Shown here: piece by piece, positions 33,429 to 44,270 of the stretch
Numbering within the stretch: the first letter of the stretch is position 1
Layout: every line of letters starts with the position of its first letter
Assembly (NCBI GenBank): GCA_023014485.1
Contig: JAJOZX010001864.1
Span: 715,566 to 779,565, forward strand
Source of the DNA: Bathynomus jamesi
Taxonomy: Eukaryota > Arthropoda > Malacostraca > Isopoda > Cirolanidae
Direction: 5' to 3'
DNA: 64,000 bases
Made by a program: the position numbers and the translations under genes
Notes under the pieces: model-generated
What the model was told of the DNA's origin: nothing
Database searches by the model: none
What the model saw: the letters and a program-made list of their open reading frames with translations, nothing else

Positions 33429-34686
33429 CTAGTCCTTTCTCTCCTCAACAGGTAAAGCCTCAGCCACTTCACATTTATATGACTTGTGGTTGCCTTCACA
33501 AAATATGCATGCCTTGATTCCCTTTAATTTATTGTCAGAGGATGCATGTAGAGCTGACACTGTACCTGGGCTATTCCTTTTTGTAGAAAGTTTGGTGCTT
33601 TGCCTGCCTTCGTCCCCTTGTTTAACATCCAACTGCGCAAACTCAATTCCCTCTCGTCTTGTTAATTCTGTGCCTAAGAGGCATAACATCTGCTGAAGGG
33701 AGATGTACACATGTTCTGTTGAGTGTCCCTTACTTAATTCAAGCAAAATTGAACTAGGCAATTTAGATTCCAGTATAGTGACCAACATTACACCATACCT
33801 TTCCATTCATACACCCAAGTTGTCCAGGGACCTAGTTCTAACTTCAAATTCATCATATAACTGCCGTAATTCCTTGACACTATTGGGATTATTAACAGGA
33901 GGTATAGTTAAAAGTTCGCGGAGGTGGCTTTTAATTAAAATCTCTGCCATACCAAACCGTTTGCTCAATATATCCCAAGCCACATTATAATTAGCCTCTG
34001 TTAATGCTAATCCTGCTATTGTCTTTGCTGCCTCCTCTTCCAAGAGGAACTGCAAATAATTAAACTTCTCCACAGCACTTAACACTTGACTAGAATGAAC
34101 TGCTGACTGAAAACTGTCTGCCCATCCTTGCCATTCCTGAATACTACCAGAAAATGTTTGGAGTACAAGCTTCGGTAATTGAACTGCAGATCTGTTAACA
34201 TTAACCTCACAAACACTGTTTGTTGAGGGCTGTGTTTCATTATTAGACGTGATCTCTAACTGTACTGAGCTGCTAAACTCTTTTGTTCTGTGGCACGCTT
34301 TAATTATGTCATCAATAATCTCTTCAAAGTAAATTATTTCATTTTCCATTTCATCCTCTTCTATAAGAGCCTCAATTTTAACATTTACTTCGCTTAGAGC
34401 AACCTTTTCAGTTTCTAATATGGAAAGCTGCGCAGTCACTAAGCTTAAATCCTCTTGCTCTATGGCAGAATCTATAGTGGCAATGACCTTTGTAGGGCCT
34501 TCTCTTTTTTCTAAACTTGTTCAATTCAGCTGCACTCATCTTCAATGCAAACAAGCAACTGGGCTCAATGCCAAAATACTTAACCAAACTGACCAAACTC
34601 AAAATTTGCTTTTTTTCAAATAAACTGAATTGCCTAGTTGGGGTACTGACCAACCACCAGTCTGGAATACCAAATTTTCCACCCAT
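33429..34686 (-). pseudogene. BEL element D gag
   Basis: Start region near 34,540 (MSAAELNKFRKK), then frames 33,807-34,439 (LPKLVLQTFSGSIQEWQGWADSF, KFNYLQFLLEEEAAKTIAGL, NYNVAWDILSKRFG; the DUF1759 core) and 33,429-33,806 (gag C-terminus, ending CIFCEGNHKSYKC, a first zinc knuckle). The core is textbook BEL gag. About three breaks: at 34,440, at 33,806/33,807 (in-frame stop or shift) and at 33,429. Confidence 0.85.
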
Positions 34687-34830
34687 GTAACTGGCACACT
34701 AAAGTCTGCAACCTCCGCCTACGAACAATAAGCACAAATGTAGGCCCAAAACAACCACAGACTAGCGGCCGAACTTCGCAATTGGGCGACCAAACTTTCT
34801 CGGGGGGGGAGGCTGAGTGAAATGCCCAAT

Positions 34831-35126
34831 TTTGGCAATTGAGTCTCGGGGGTTTTGCCCCGATTAGGTGGTTTTTCGTATTAGTGTTATGGTGGATTTA
34901 AAATATTTAATTCTCTCTCTCTCCACGATCCAAGGTTAACGATGGGTCCGTACTCACTTTACCCCGTTCGTTCAACTGTTTCGGCATAAATAAAAAGCCA
35001 GTAAATAGAAAATAATAGCGTGTAATTTATCTCCGGTCACCTTGCTTCGAAATTTTAATGGCGCTCACCGGCCACGGCTGCCCATCTGCACGTGTTTATA
35101 AAGTATATACAGTGAAGCGAGTGTAA
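34831..35126. other. Unassigned sequence
   Basis: A (CT)n-like stretch at about 34,912-34,924. No coding similarity on either strand. Confidence 0.4.
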
Positions 35127-35535
35127 TAGTGGGGTCATATCTGGTACCCCCGTGACCATGTCTTAGGGACGAAGGTTTGAGGGTGTTTTTCTCGCCTTTG
35201 CTACATAAACTAAAAAACAAGCGGGGGTGTCCCTCTGGAAAGTGCGGGCTAACTCTGCCAGAGCACGAAATCCAAGATGGCCGCCATTGGCCATTTTAAA
35301 AATCAGATCTGCCATAACTTTTGAAGCAGTTGGGGTACAATCGTGAGTGAGGGGTCTTTTTCTACTATTTTCGGGGTGAGAAATTCGATGGTGTCGTTAT
35401 TTTTGCGATTCAAGGTCATCTTTACCTTGAAATCCAAGATGGCCACTGTCAGGCCACCATCGGACATAAAAGACCAGAAAAACACCCTCAAACCTTAGTC
35501 CCTAAGACATGGTCACGGGGGTGGTAGATATGAGC
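35127..35535. mobile_element. MITE with about 70-bp inverted termini
   Basis: The left end TAGTGGGGTCATATCTGG and the right end GATATGAGCCCACTA are inverse. Inversion continues through CACGGGGGT / ACCCCCGTG, CCATGTCTTAGGGAC and GGTTTGAGGGTGTTTTTCT. Possible TA duplication outside. A second, inverted, truncated copy of its left 320 bp lies at 37,656-37,970. Confidence 0.7.
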
Positions 35536-35846
35536 CCACTATTTAAGTGAGCAATCCCTTTTTTATGTTATTTTGGCATTCAGAGTTATCACTTTTAGTA
35601 CAAAAAGATTTTAAGAACACAACATATCATGTGTTAATGATATTTATCCAAATTGCATGTAACACTCTTAAGAGTTACATCTTCGGAATATGACTTAAAT
35701 CTGTTAACTGTCTACTAATACAGTAAATACTTAATACATTACATTACTTAACACAATACAGTACTTAATACATAAATATTTAATACATTAATGCTTAATA
35801 CAGTACAGTGCTTACGTAAATACGTGAGTTTTCACTATCATTTCTT
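35536..35846. other. AT-rich spacer downstream of the 35.8-37.4 kb gene
   Basis: Imperfect repeats of CTTAATACAT / ACAGTACTTAAT (35,720-35,815). Otherwise nothing is seen. It could be the 3' UTR of the minus-strand gene. Confidence 0.4.
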
Positions 35847-37385
35847 TCATTCAGAATCGGAATCAGACAGGTCAGATTCTGATGAAGGATGGTCACTCTC
35901 TGTGTCAGAGTCAGTGTGGGATGACTCATTGTCACTCTCTGCGTCAGAGTCTGGGTCAGATTGTGTCTCCGAGGGTTCCACAGTCAGTGTTGGTGGGGGG
36001 AGTGACACCTGAAGGTCATGTGCTGCCCAGAAGTCATGCAGTAGTAGCACATCAGCGTAGCTGATGCCAATGCCATCCTTATGTAGCGTGTCCACTAATT
36101 CCTAGTTCTTTGTGAGCCCATGTGTTGTCATCGTGAGATTGATGCTGCATGTTGTTCTCTTCCCCGTGATGTATTTGGTGAGTAGAGATGCCATCGTAAG
36201 TGTGATGGGACTGATGTCGATCCCATCTCTCCCAGGATTCTTCAACCAGGTAAGAAGACGTAACAAGAGTTCTGAGACCACCTCCTCTTCCTCCAGCTCT
36301 GCTACGTAGGGTGGCCATACGACTGTTGGGATTAGTGATACTTGCTCTTTTAGGCGGCCCGCAACATTTCGTACCAATTGTTCATCACTGATCCTGATCG
36401 ACGTTACAGCAGCCTCGATGTAGGATCCCCCTGCTGCTGTGTCAAACACTAGGTCGTTGACATTCTTCTGGGGACGAATATGAAAGCCGATACGCTCACT
36501 GAATTCGCGTTTCAGGATCTCCTTCATGTAGCTTGATTTGAAAGATTGTGTAGAGAACCCAAAATTCCCGACGATGTTTTTGTAATCGGCTAGTAGACCT
36601 TGAAGTGTACGGATCTCATGCTCCTCAAATCTTACAGTCTGCACGTGCTCAAAATACATGTCCTGGGCTTCACTCAAATGGACATTTTGAAGGTGAGCGT
36701 CTCCACTTGCCGCCTTTTTGCTGGAACCGATGTACTTCTTCCAGCAGCTTTTGTAATACCGTATTTCAGTAGCAAATGGATCGGAGGTCGCGTCCACTAG
36801 TCGCACAATACGCTCTCTCATACCTTCGTCGTCAAGGTAGGCTGTGTGACGCTTGAATTGGTACCATGCTGAATATGTCGATAATAATAGACATAATTTG
36901 GAAAGGTTGCGGTCTTTGTGCTTAGTGTCCTCTGGCTGCATGCACCAAACACACAGCTTTTTCTGGTGGAGAACGCCTGTACTTGATCGACACAGGCGTT
37001 TGGGTTTGGATTCCACATCAGCAGGATTTGTATCTGTAAGACTCACATCTATATTGGCATCACTCTCTGCTTTAGTCGCCTTGGTTTTCCGTTTCCTGTT
37101 CTGAGCCTGACTGAGTGACCTACCACTGGATATCGATATAAAGCATGACTGGTGCATACACAACCCTTTGGGTCCATTCTCCCAATTTACACTCTCTGAT
37201 ACAATTCCAAACCTATCAAGACCTTTCCACAAAAGGGCCTTCTCTCGTATCCTTCCCCATTTCTCATCACTCATAGAATAAATGGCGTCATGTTTTGTGC
37301 ATACTTTGCCACATTGTAACACATACTGTTCTGAAGACCCCAGTTGACGTTTACCCGTCATACTAGTATTGATAGTGTCTGCCAT
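35847..37385 (-). CDS. Multi-copy protein family, 511 codons, one in-frame stop; function unknown
   Basis: ATG at 37,383-37,385. 427 residues run to a TAG at 36,102-36,104, after which the same frame stays open for 84 more codons to 35,847. Visible blocks: an N-terminal Cys/His-poor domain (CTKHDAIYS, CMHQSCF), CVWCMQPEDTKHKD, then LIHRL-like YKSCWKKYIG, HVQTVRFEEHEIRTLQGLLADYK, GGSYIEAAVTSI, VRNVAGRLKEQV, VVSELLLRLLTWLKNP, YITGKRTTCSIN and, after the stop, ISYADVLLLHDFWAAHDLQ and an acidic Ser/Asp tail. Similar proteins occur in many copies in invertebrate and fish genomes (from memory); none has a known role to me. No catalytic motif recognised. 320-bp inverted repeats flank it. Confidence 0.65.
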
Positions 37386-37655
37386 CCGAACGAGTTAGGA
37401 TTATGCATATAATAATTTGTATCACAAACGAATCACTATTCCTAGGATTACAAATAGTTCAGAGTTAGTTCAGAGATAGTTCATAGATGTTCATAGCTGT
37501 CTGTTGTTTGTTGTTCATTGTTGTTCAAAACTTCGCCTTCAGTCCTTGAACTTGAGAAGGTCCGTGTGTAGATCAGCACTGGGTGCGACACCACTTGACC
37601 GCATTACCTGAAAAAGTAAAATTGTACATGGTCACTAAATTAAACATTAAACAAC

Positions 37656-37970
37656 TTGGATTTCAAGGTAAAGATGACCTTGAATCGCAAAAATAACGAC
37701 ACCATCGAATTTCTCACCCCAAAAATAGTAGAAAAAGACCCCTCATTCACGATTGTAGCTCAACTGCTTCAAAAGTTATGGCAGATCTGATTTTTAAAAT
37801 GGCCAATGGCGGCCATCTTTGATTTCGTGCTCTGGCGGAGTTAGCCCGCACTTTCCAGATGGGCACCCCGGCTTATTTTTTAGTTTATGTATCAAAGACC
37901 AGAAAAATACCCTCAAACCTTGGTCCCTAAGACATGGTCAAGGGGGTGCCAAATATGATAAAGGGAAAGT
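37656..37970. repeat. Inverted copy of the 35.13-35.44 kb sequence
   Basis: About 315 bp matching the reverse complement of 35,130-35,445 (for example CTTTACCTTGAAATCCAAG, GCGATTCAAGGTCATC, AATTCGATGGTGTCGTTATT). It lacks the outer 8 bases of the MITE terminus. Together with 35,127-35,445 it brackets the unknown gene in inverted orientation. Confidence 0.75.
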
Positions 37971-38321
37971 ACTAAAGTAAATAACAATGAAACAAAGAGG
38001 TGTACACTACATGATCGAGTAAATGTTACACGTCCAACACCTACAGGTAGGTCTGGAAGGTTTGGGTTTTGAAGGAATCCAATCTGTTTGCAAGGAATGC
38101 ACGTGTCTCAAGTCTGTTTACTTTATGTGGTGTATTTTATGGTGTGTGTCTGTTGATTAAATCTGTTGAGTGATTCTTCCTTAAAAGAAGAATTGGATGC
38201 TTGGAGTTATGTGTATATTTATAGATGTATATGTTAAATATATATTTTGTTGTAGGGTTTTATTTTTGAGTTTTGTGTTAGGTTAACCAATTTGGCTGAG
38301 CAAAGAAGCGTTGTCTGTTTT
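37971..38321. other. Unassigned sequence
   Basis: Nothing recognisable. It is AT-rich and leads directly into the minisatellite. Confidence 0.4.
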
Positions 38322-38645
38322 ATGCCTATATGTGAAATATGACTTCGAATGGTTGTTAGACCTATATGTGAAATATGACTTCGAATGGTTGTTAGACCTA
38401 TATGTGAAATATGACTTCGAATGGTTGTTAGACCTATATGTGAAATATGACTTCGAATGGTTGTTAGACCTATATGTGAAATATGACTTCGAATGGTTGT
38501 TAGACCTATATGTGAAATATGACTTCGAATGGTTGTTAGACCTATATGTGAAATAGGACTTCGAATGGTTGTTAGACCTATATGTGAAATAGGACTTCGA
38601 ATGGTTGTTAGACCTATATGTGAAACAGGACTTCGAATGTGTTTG
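38322..38645. repeat. 36-bp minisatellite, nine units
   Basis: Unit: CCTATATGTGAAATATGACT plus TCGAATGGTTGTTAGA. Nine tandem copies. The first six are identical, and the last three carry ATATGAC to ATAGGAC or ACAGGAC changes. Since 36 is divisible by 3, the array gives an apparent 12-residue protein repeat. Copies 7 and 8 introduce TAG in that frame. Confidence 0.95.
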
Positions 38646-39234
38646 TGTTATGTGGGTGTAGGTTTCAGTTCGTGCAATTGCTTTAGGTCTGTTTGATGTT
38701 AAAGTTATGAGTTTAATTTTGTGATGTTTGAGTCTTATGACTAAGTTAAATTGCTGAAATAAATTTTATAACCTACACCACAGGTTAAATTAAAAATTTA
38801 CAAAGTGTTTTGTTAGGATAGGCCTTGAGTTTAAAGAGTAGGGCCTACTTCGAGAGGTAGGCTTCTAGTATCTAAATTGTAGTTTGAAGTAGGCCTTCCG
38901 TGTACGAGTATATTATGCCAACTAATTAAGGTGAATTAAAGTGGGCCTACTAAGTAGGTTGAGGGTGAATCGGGCCTATTTCGTATAGGACCTAAAGTGA
39001 ATTCAGCCTGTTAAGTGAAGTTTTGTTTTGAGTTTGAAGAGTAGGGGCCTCTAAATAGGCTTAGGGTGAATCGGGCCTACTAAATAGGCCCAGGTTGAAA
39101 TGGGCCTATTTTGTATAGGACCAAATGTGAGTTAAGCCTATTAAATGAATGAGGCTTTGTTTACAGTTATGATCGGCCTTAGCCTTCGCCGATTGTTGCG
39201 TTAGGTACGGTACGGTAAGGTAGAGTTAGGGTTA
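38646..39234. repeat. AGGCCTA-rich region with about 118-bp imperfect duplication
   Basis: Blocks GGTGAATCGGGCCTA and GGGCCTATTTTGTATAGGACC recur at about 38,950-39,000 and 39,067-39,125. No coding potential. TAGGCCTA-like words also abound in the LTR retrotransposon leaders of this window. Confidence 0.5.
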
Positions 39235-39334
39235 GGCCTAACCATAGGCGTATGGGATGGCACTTTACTGGGGGGGGGGGGGGGGGGCAGAAAAAAATTG
39301 CCCTAAAAATTTTCAGGGTGCCCTGATTTCCGCA

Positions 39335-40030
39335 TGTGAAAAATGTTCTGTATGAAATGGTCCCCAATTAACCCACCCATAAATATCTCCAGTCTAACTG
39401 TAGAGTAGGTTAAACCTAGCCTTGTAGGGGTCAGCCTAGAGATTCGGAAATGGTCCAGAGCGGGCAGAGTAAATTGAGGTTCACAGTAGGATTCCTCACC
39501 AAATTAGGTTATGGTAATTTACTTAGCCTTTGTTAAGCTATGAGTTGACGCTAGGTCTTAGACCACAATGTAAACATAATTTAATTGACCTAGCTTGTTA
39601 TATTATCCCCAAACTGTGTTTCAAAAACACAATGGTCACTTACTGAGTGTTATTAGACAGTCCCTCTTCTCTTTGCTCTTGGTTTTGTGAGCGCACTTGC
39701 TGGTGGGGATCTTTTATTGTTTTCAAGCCCCTTCGTTCGGCATGTCGTTTTGTGTTGCAAGTTTCTGCAAAGTTTCTCTGTTCCTCTCCCGGCTTTTTCC
39801 ACCAGCGTCCTTTTAGTTTGTTGGTTGATCGGTAATGTATATACTACCGAGCACGCTCTATCACACAGTATATAAATACTAGTGTGGAGAATAACTCTGG
39901 TGAGCAACCAATTGGTTTCATCTACCCAGTTATTGCATAAAAGGAGTTTAATAATTGTTAGATTAACTACCTACCTACTCAGTGGACCATTTTCGTTACC
40001 TCCCAACTACCCACATGTATCAGTTTTCCA
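39335..40030 (-). repeat. 3' LTR of BEL copy C
   Basis: About 696 bp. Inverse of the A/B LTR ends (TGTGAAAAATG at 39,335; GTTTTCCATA at 40,030). Its middle differs from A and B: the block near 39,700-39,800 is longer and diverged. Confidence 0.8.
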
Positions 40031-40484
40031 TATACTGGGGGCCCCAGGGGATAAAAATCCTGGTGTCATTGTCACCAATTTTTATGTCTGAGTATAGACT
40101 AGCTAACTATTTGACTGTAAACGCCTGTTAATCTGATTAACAGTAACTATCCTCACCTTCTCATGGAGAAGATGTAGCATTTAATTAGAAGAGAAAATAT
40201 ACATCCATAGGATGAAACTGTTCATGATCTTCACCATAAGAAAAGGAAAAGTGGAAGTTAGAAGATGAAATTACAATTCCCCAGCGTCTATTTTTTGCTG
40301 TAAGACTAGTCGCGCCTTTCACGCTGTTTGTCGCTGAGGTCTTGTGTCTGTCAATGTTGTAGTAGGATGTGTTACCACTCCTACTATCAAGGGTATAGTT
40401 ACTGGAAGTTCAGTGTCTCCAGTTGTTACTGTCAGTGGAGAGGGCTCCCCCAGAGTCCATTTTTTTGGGTCCAGACTCTAAAGG

Positions 40485-41003
40485 TCACAAAAGAGAAATG
40501 TCTCTTGTTGTGTCAACCATTGAAGTCCTTAATTTGACCACTCTTGTTACCCCGTCTGCCCCTGGTCTGAGTTCTAAAACTCTAGCCAGAGGCCAGTATT
40601 GTCTTGGAGTACTGTCATGTACTAGAACAAGGTCACCTACCTTAATTGTGTCAGACCAATCCTTCTTAGTAATTTGTTTATGTCTCTCCCTTAGACCCAT
40701 CAAGTATTCAGTTTTCCACTGTTTAATGAAATTAGCTTTAACTCTAGTTAAGCGTTGTAACTTAGTCTGGAGTTCATCATGTTGTTGAGTCCAGTTTGGG
40801 TCTTCTGAAGAGTCTATATTGTAGTCCGGCAGGAGACTAACTTGTTCTCCCCGAATCAAATGATTTGGAGTTAATGGTTCTGGGTCATTAATGTTGTCAC
40901 TGACATAAGTGAGTAGTCTATTGTTGATGATGTTCTCAATCTCAGCCAGGAAAGCGAGCAACTCAAACAAGTGTATCTGTTTTTTACCAATTGCTTTCTT
41001 CAA
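40485..41003 (-). pseudogene. BEL copy C integrase C-terminus and DUF5641-like domain
   Basis: 172 aa open frame: KKAIGKKQIHLFELLAFLAEI, MSDN-like YVSDNINDPEPLTPNHLI, YNIDSSEDPNWTQQ, VGDLVLVHDSTPRQYWPLARV and TTRDISLL. It aligns to 14,540-15,040 of copy B. The frame is lost at about 40,480 by one base, and the remaining C-terminus (ending at about 40,275) is in another frame. Confidence 0.85.
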
Positions 41004-41119
41004 GCAATTCTTTACAGTTTGTATATTCCTCTCCCAGATAGAACCATACCAAGGAAAGGCAACTGGAATATACTTTCACTTTATGTTTGAATTTTGTACA
41101 TATAATCGTGTGACTTCAT

Positions 41120-41272
41120 TGTGTGGAGAATAACTCTGGTGAGCAACCAATTGGTTTCATCCATCCAGTTACTGATATAAAAGGAGTTTAATAATTGTTA
41201 GATTAACTACCTACCTACTCAGTGGGCCAGTTTCGTTACCTCCCAACTACCCACATGTATCAGTTTTCCATA
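41120..41272 (-). repeat. Truncated 5' LTR of BEL copy C
   Basis: 150 bp matching the first part of the LTR (TATGGAAAACTG to CTCCACA). The remainder is deleted and fused to integrase. Confidence 0.85.
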
Positions 41273-41679
41273 CCGCATGAGCACTATGTGTAGCACAAAA
41301 TAACACAAAGGTTAGACTTAGAGTATGAGTAACATATATTAAAGCCTTTTTGATATAAAAACATTACAATTTACAAAAATGAGATAAAATTTTGCTACCA
41401 CATTTCTAAATGACAAGCAAAACTGTGGCATTACAGTTGATATAGAATTCAGTAAGTCTTCAACTTACATTTTAATTATTAACTACAAGTATAATAACAA
41501 GTAATTAATTCACCTCAAGAAGTAAAAAAAAACAAGGGAATGTCAGGAAAAATCTGCCCTGAAAATTGCAGTATTTGCCCTGAAAGCGCTCAATATTTGC
41601 CCTGAAAATGCTCAATTCTCTAGTCCTGGGGGGGTTGCCGCCCCCCAGACCCCCAGCCTCATACGCCTATGGGCATAAC

Positions 41680-42527
41680 GAGCTAAGCCTAGCTTCTGTT
41701 TGTGTTAGTGTAAATTTTAGAGGGGTCGGGTCCCCACATATGGGTCACCACATTAAAAAACTATATAGAGTTATGGTTTATTGCCGTCACCCTCATCGGT
41801 TAGAAATTTCCAGCAGATATTGATGTAGAGTAGACGACAAAAACCGTACGGCTTTTCGTTAAAAAGTTGTGTTTATGGAGGTTTTCAAAAGACCTTTGTT
41901 AAGTAGTGTTTTTTTGGTTAATGTTTAATTTATATACCTTCGATATTTAGCGCTGCCTAATGGTAAAGAAGAAAATCACCATGCCTTATTATTTCGTTGG
42001 GCCTCGCTTCTGGTTGTAGGCGCGCGGCTCTCTTTCGATGTATTCTTTTGAGTTATTAGTTTTATATTATGAGGTATTCACGCAGAACTTATAGGAAGAT
42101 TAAATACTTCTCCCTTGCCTAAAGCATCGCTCGAAACTAGACAGCCCTGAGATGAGGTAATATAAAATTCCTTTTGTCTTCAATTTTCGCTGACTTTACA
42201 AAGTCCCCAGACGTCTAATTTTTGTTTTTTCATTATTTCTTCTCTTGAAGTAATTTTCATGCGTCAGCGATGGAAAATTTTGACACGAAATAATACATTT
42301 TTCTTGTTGTTATGTGGACCCAATGCCTACATAATGGGTTCTATTGTATGGCAATTATTTCCATTCCCACTAGGCAATGTCGCCAATCCCGAGACAATTT
42401 TGTAAGTATTTAATTCAATAAATTAATAATTTGTAGTTAATTAAGAAATAAAGGTACCATATACGATACCATGTTGTAGGTGTGTATAGTTTTTCCATAC
42501 TTGTTTCGGAGTCACTTCACTCTTTTT

Positions 42528-42559
<32 letters not shown>

Positions 42560-43205
42560 CACTTCTGCTGCTAAATTTCTCGTACTGACTGCTTAATTAA
42601 TATTTTTAAAATTTATAATATTATAATCATGCAGCTTGGACAGAGGATATTTTTGCAGCTATTCAAAGATGCTGGAAGTTGATGTAATGACTCGACTGTA
42701 AATAAAAAACTAATGGAGTCCCATATTCAAAGCATTCAAAGTTAATTAAAGTCGTATACTGTAAATACAGTACATGCAAATTGCTTTAAAGTGTGCTGCG
42801 GTACTCTGTAACAATGTAAATATGTTAGGCTAATGATAATATGCTAGGCCTATTTAATCTTTGGTCAGACTAACACAAATTATGTACGTACGTACACGAT
42901 ATGATCAACAGATATATACATATAATGATCTGCAGATGAAATGTATATGGTGACTCTGCTTTGGGGTAACTGAGTCAATAGTCAGGGAGCGACTGAGTAG
43001 CTGCTCGTTGACTCAGTCAGATTACTCAGATTTCTGGGCAAGTTGAAAATGTCGTAAGTCGTGTGATTGTGGTGTTTATCAGCGTTCAGCAATTAACTGA
43101 GTAAGACTAAAAATTGAGGTCTGGCGAACATTGTCATCAAGTGATCAAATACTGTACAATAGTTATAGTTTTAGGTTTTTACTCGTGCAAATTTCAATCG
43201 ATACT
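41680..43205. other. Unassigned AT-rich sequence with (GT)n
   Basis: (TG)14 lies at 42,531-42,559. I see no protein similarity or terminal repeats. It is AT-rich throughout. Confidence 0.4.
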
Positions 43206-43213
43206 CTTTATTT

Positions 43214-43600
43214 GGTACTTACGTATTAACGGTGGGCCACCACATATTGATGATTGGTTAGGCTAAGTTGTAATATTTTCGTTAGTTGAACATTTCTAAT
43301 ACATCATATTTTTTAAATAGCAATATTTTTTAAAATATTTTTTTTATACAATTTTCTGAAAAAAATTAATTTTTTTAGCCTTATTCATGATGAAAATTTG
43401 GCCTCCAGAAACAATTGTTTCAAATGTATAACATGTATTAATCACTGTAAATATTTGTAATATAAATCATTGTAAATATTTTAAAAAATATTGCTATTTA
43501 AAAAATATGATGTATTAAAAGTTTTCAACTAACGAAAATATTACAACTTAACCTAACCAATCATTAATATGTGGTGGCCCCCGATTAATACGTAAGTACC
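43214..43600. mobile_element. Fold-back MITE, 387 bp, 8-bp target duplication
   Basis: Arms of about 130 bp (43,214-43,345 and 43,465-43,600) are inverse: GGTACTTACGTATTAA, GCCACCACATATT, GATTGGTTAGG, ATATTTTCGTTAGTTGAA and ATGATGTATTA-type blocks. Perfect direct repeat CTTTATTT at 43,206-43,213 and 43,601-43,608. No coding. A fragment of one arm recurs at 62,346-62,385. Confidence 0.9.
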
Positions 43601-43608
43601 CTTTATTT

Positions 43609-44100
43609 TTCTTTCTAGTGTATAAAATCTTACATCTGAAATCTGTGGCCTAAAAAATATAAAATAAAAGAAGCCAACATGAACATCGAGCCCAAGAATA
43701 GCAAACATTTTGCTTCAGGTAGGAGTAGGCCAAATTCGAAGTTGCCTTTCTTATAAATTATAAATGCTGTAACCTAACGAGCCTTTCATACCAAAATATA
43801 TACTTTACTAAAAAGTTGTATTTATAATTTAAAATTTCAGCCGGGTGTGTAAGCGTTGTCCGAGTAGACCAGGGCCTACCATGTTATTTAATTTCTTTGT
43901 CCAATACACATCTCAACCAATTACTGTACGTCATCAATCTTAAACTGCGGACTAACAAAGCGAATGAACAAAATATAAAATTTTGCGTTCTTTAAGCTTT
44001 ACAGTATATTTAGTTTACTAATTAACAATGTAAAGTAATAGTAAAGGAACTGATTTACTATCAAAGATTGTATCATATAATTGACTAAAAACTAAAAGAA
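43609..44100. other. Unassigned AT-rich sequence before the CR1 element
   Basis: No supportable features. The LINE-derived open frame begins at about 44,103. Confidence 0.4.
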
Positions 44101-44270
44101 TAGGCCAAATTAGTACAAATACCAATACTCTTGATGATAATAAACTAATAAAAAATATAATCAAAACTCAAAAGAAAAAGGTCAATAAAGAAAGTGAAAG
44201 AGATGCAAATAATATACCATCACAGAACAAGAACCAGACTAAATTACAAGCAAAATATTCCAAGGGTTCT

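Larger units (their letters stand above)
32643..34830 (-). mobile_element. BEL/Pao element D, 5' part (leader, gag, protease)
   Basis: Read leftward: a leader containing the GCAATTGGGCGACCAAACTTT block (34,770-34,795), gag from 34,540, knuckles at 33,330-33,430 and protease at 32,644-33,180. Pol stops at about 32,643, so RT, RNase H, integrase and 3' LTR are missing. It is a different subfamily from A-C. Element E at 1-640 is its closest relative here. Confidence 0.85.
39335..41272 (-). mobile_element. BEL/Pao copy C, internally deleted
   Basis: Same family as A and B, opposite orientation. Flanked by CCGCA on both sides (39,330-39,334; 41,273-41,277). Structure in sense direction: first 150 bp of the 5' LTR (41,272-41,120), an abrupt junction into late integrase (about 41,115), DUF5641 domain, 3' UTR with the three hairpins, 3' LTR (40,030-39,335). 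So about 5.5 kb has been deleted between the 5' LTR and integrase. Confidence 0.88.
39243..41671. mobile_element. hAT-like MITE interrupted by BEL copy C
   Basis: Ends CATAGGCGTATG and CATACGCCTATG are inverse. Flanks GGCCTAAC (39,235-39,242) and GGCATAAC (41,672-41,679) match at 7 of 8 bases, as expected for an aged hAT duplication. Without the BEL insertion it is about 490 bp. It includes a G-run (39,271-39,287) on the left and a matching C/G-rich stretch on the right, and it carries GCCCTGAAAAT repeats at 41,556-41,610. No transposase is encoded. Confidence 0.8.

Noticed and set aside
35791..36064. Ser-rich plus-strand ORFs
   Set aside because: Antisense shadow of the acidic Ser/Asp tail of the minus-strand gene.
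36853..37104. 83-aa plus-strand ORF and other antisense ORFs within 36-37 kb
   Set aside because: Shadows of the 427-codon minus-strand frame.
38311..38556. 81-aa protein with 12-residue repeats (VKYDFEWLLDLY)
   Set aside because: Artefact of a 36-bp minisatellite whose period is divisible by three. Later units put TAG in the frame and there is no coding context.
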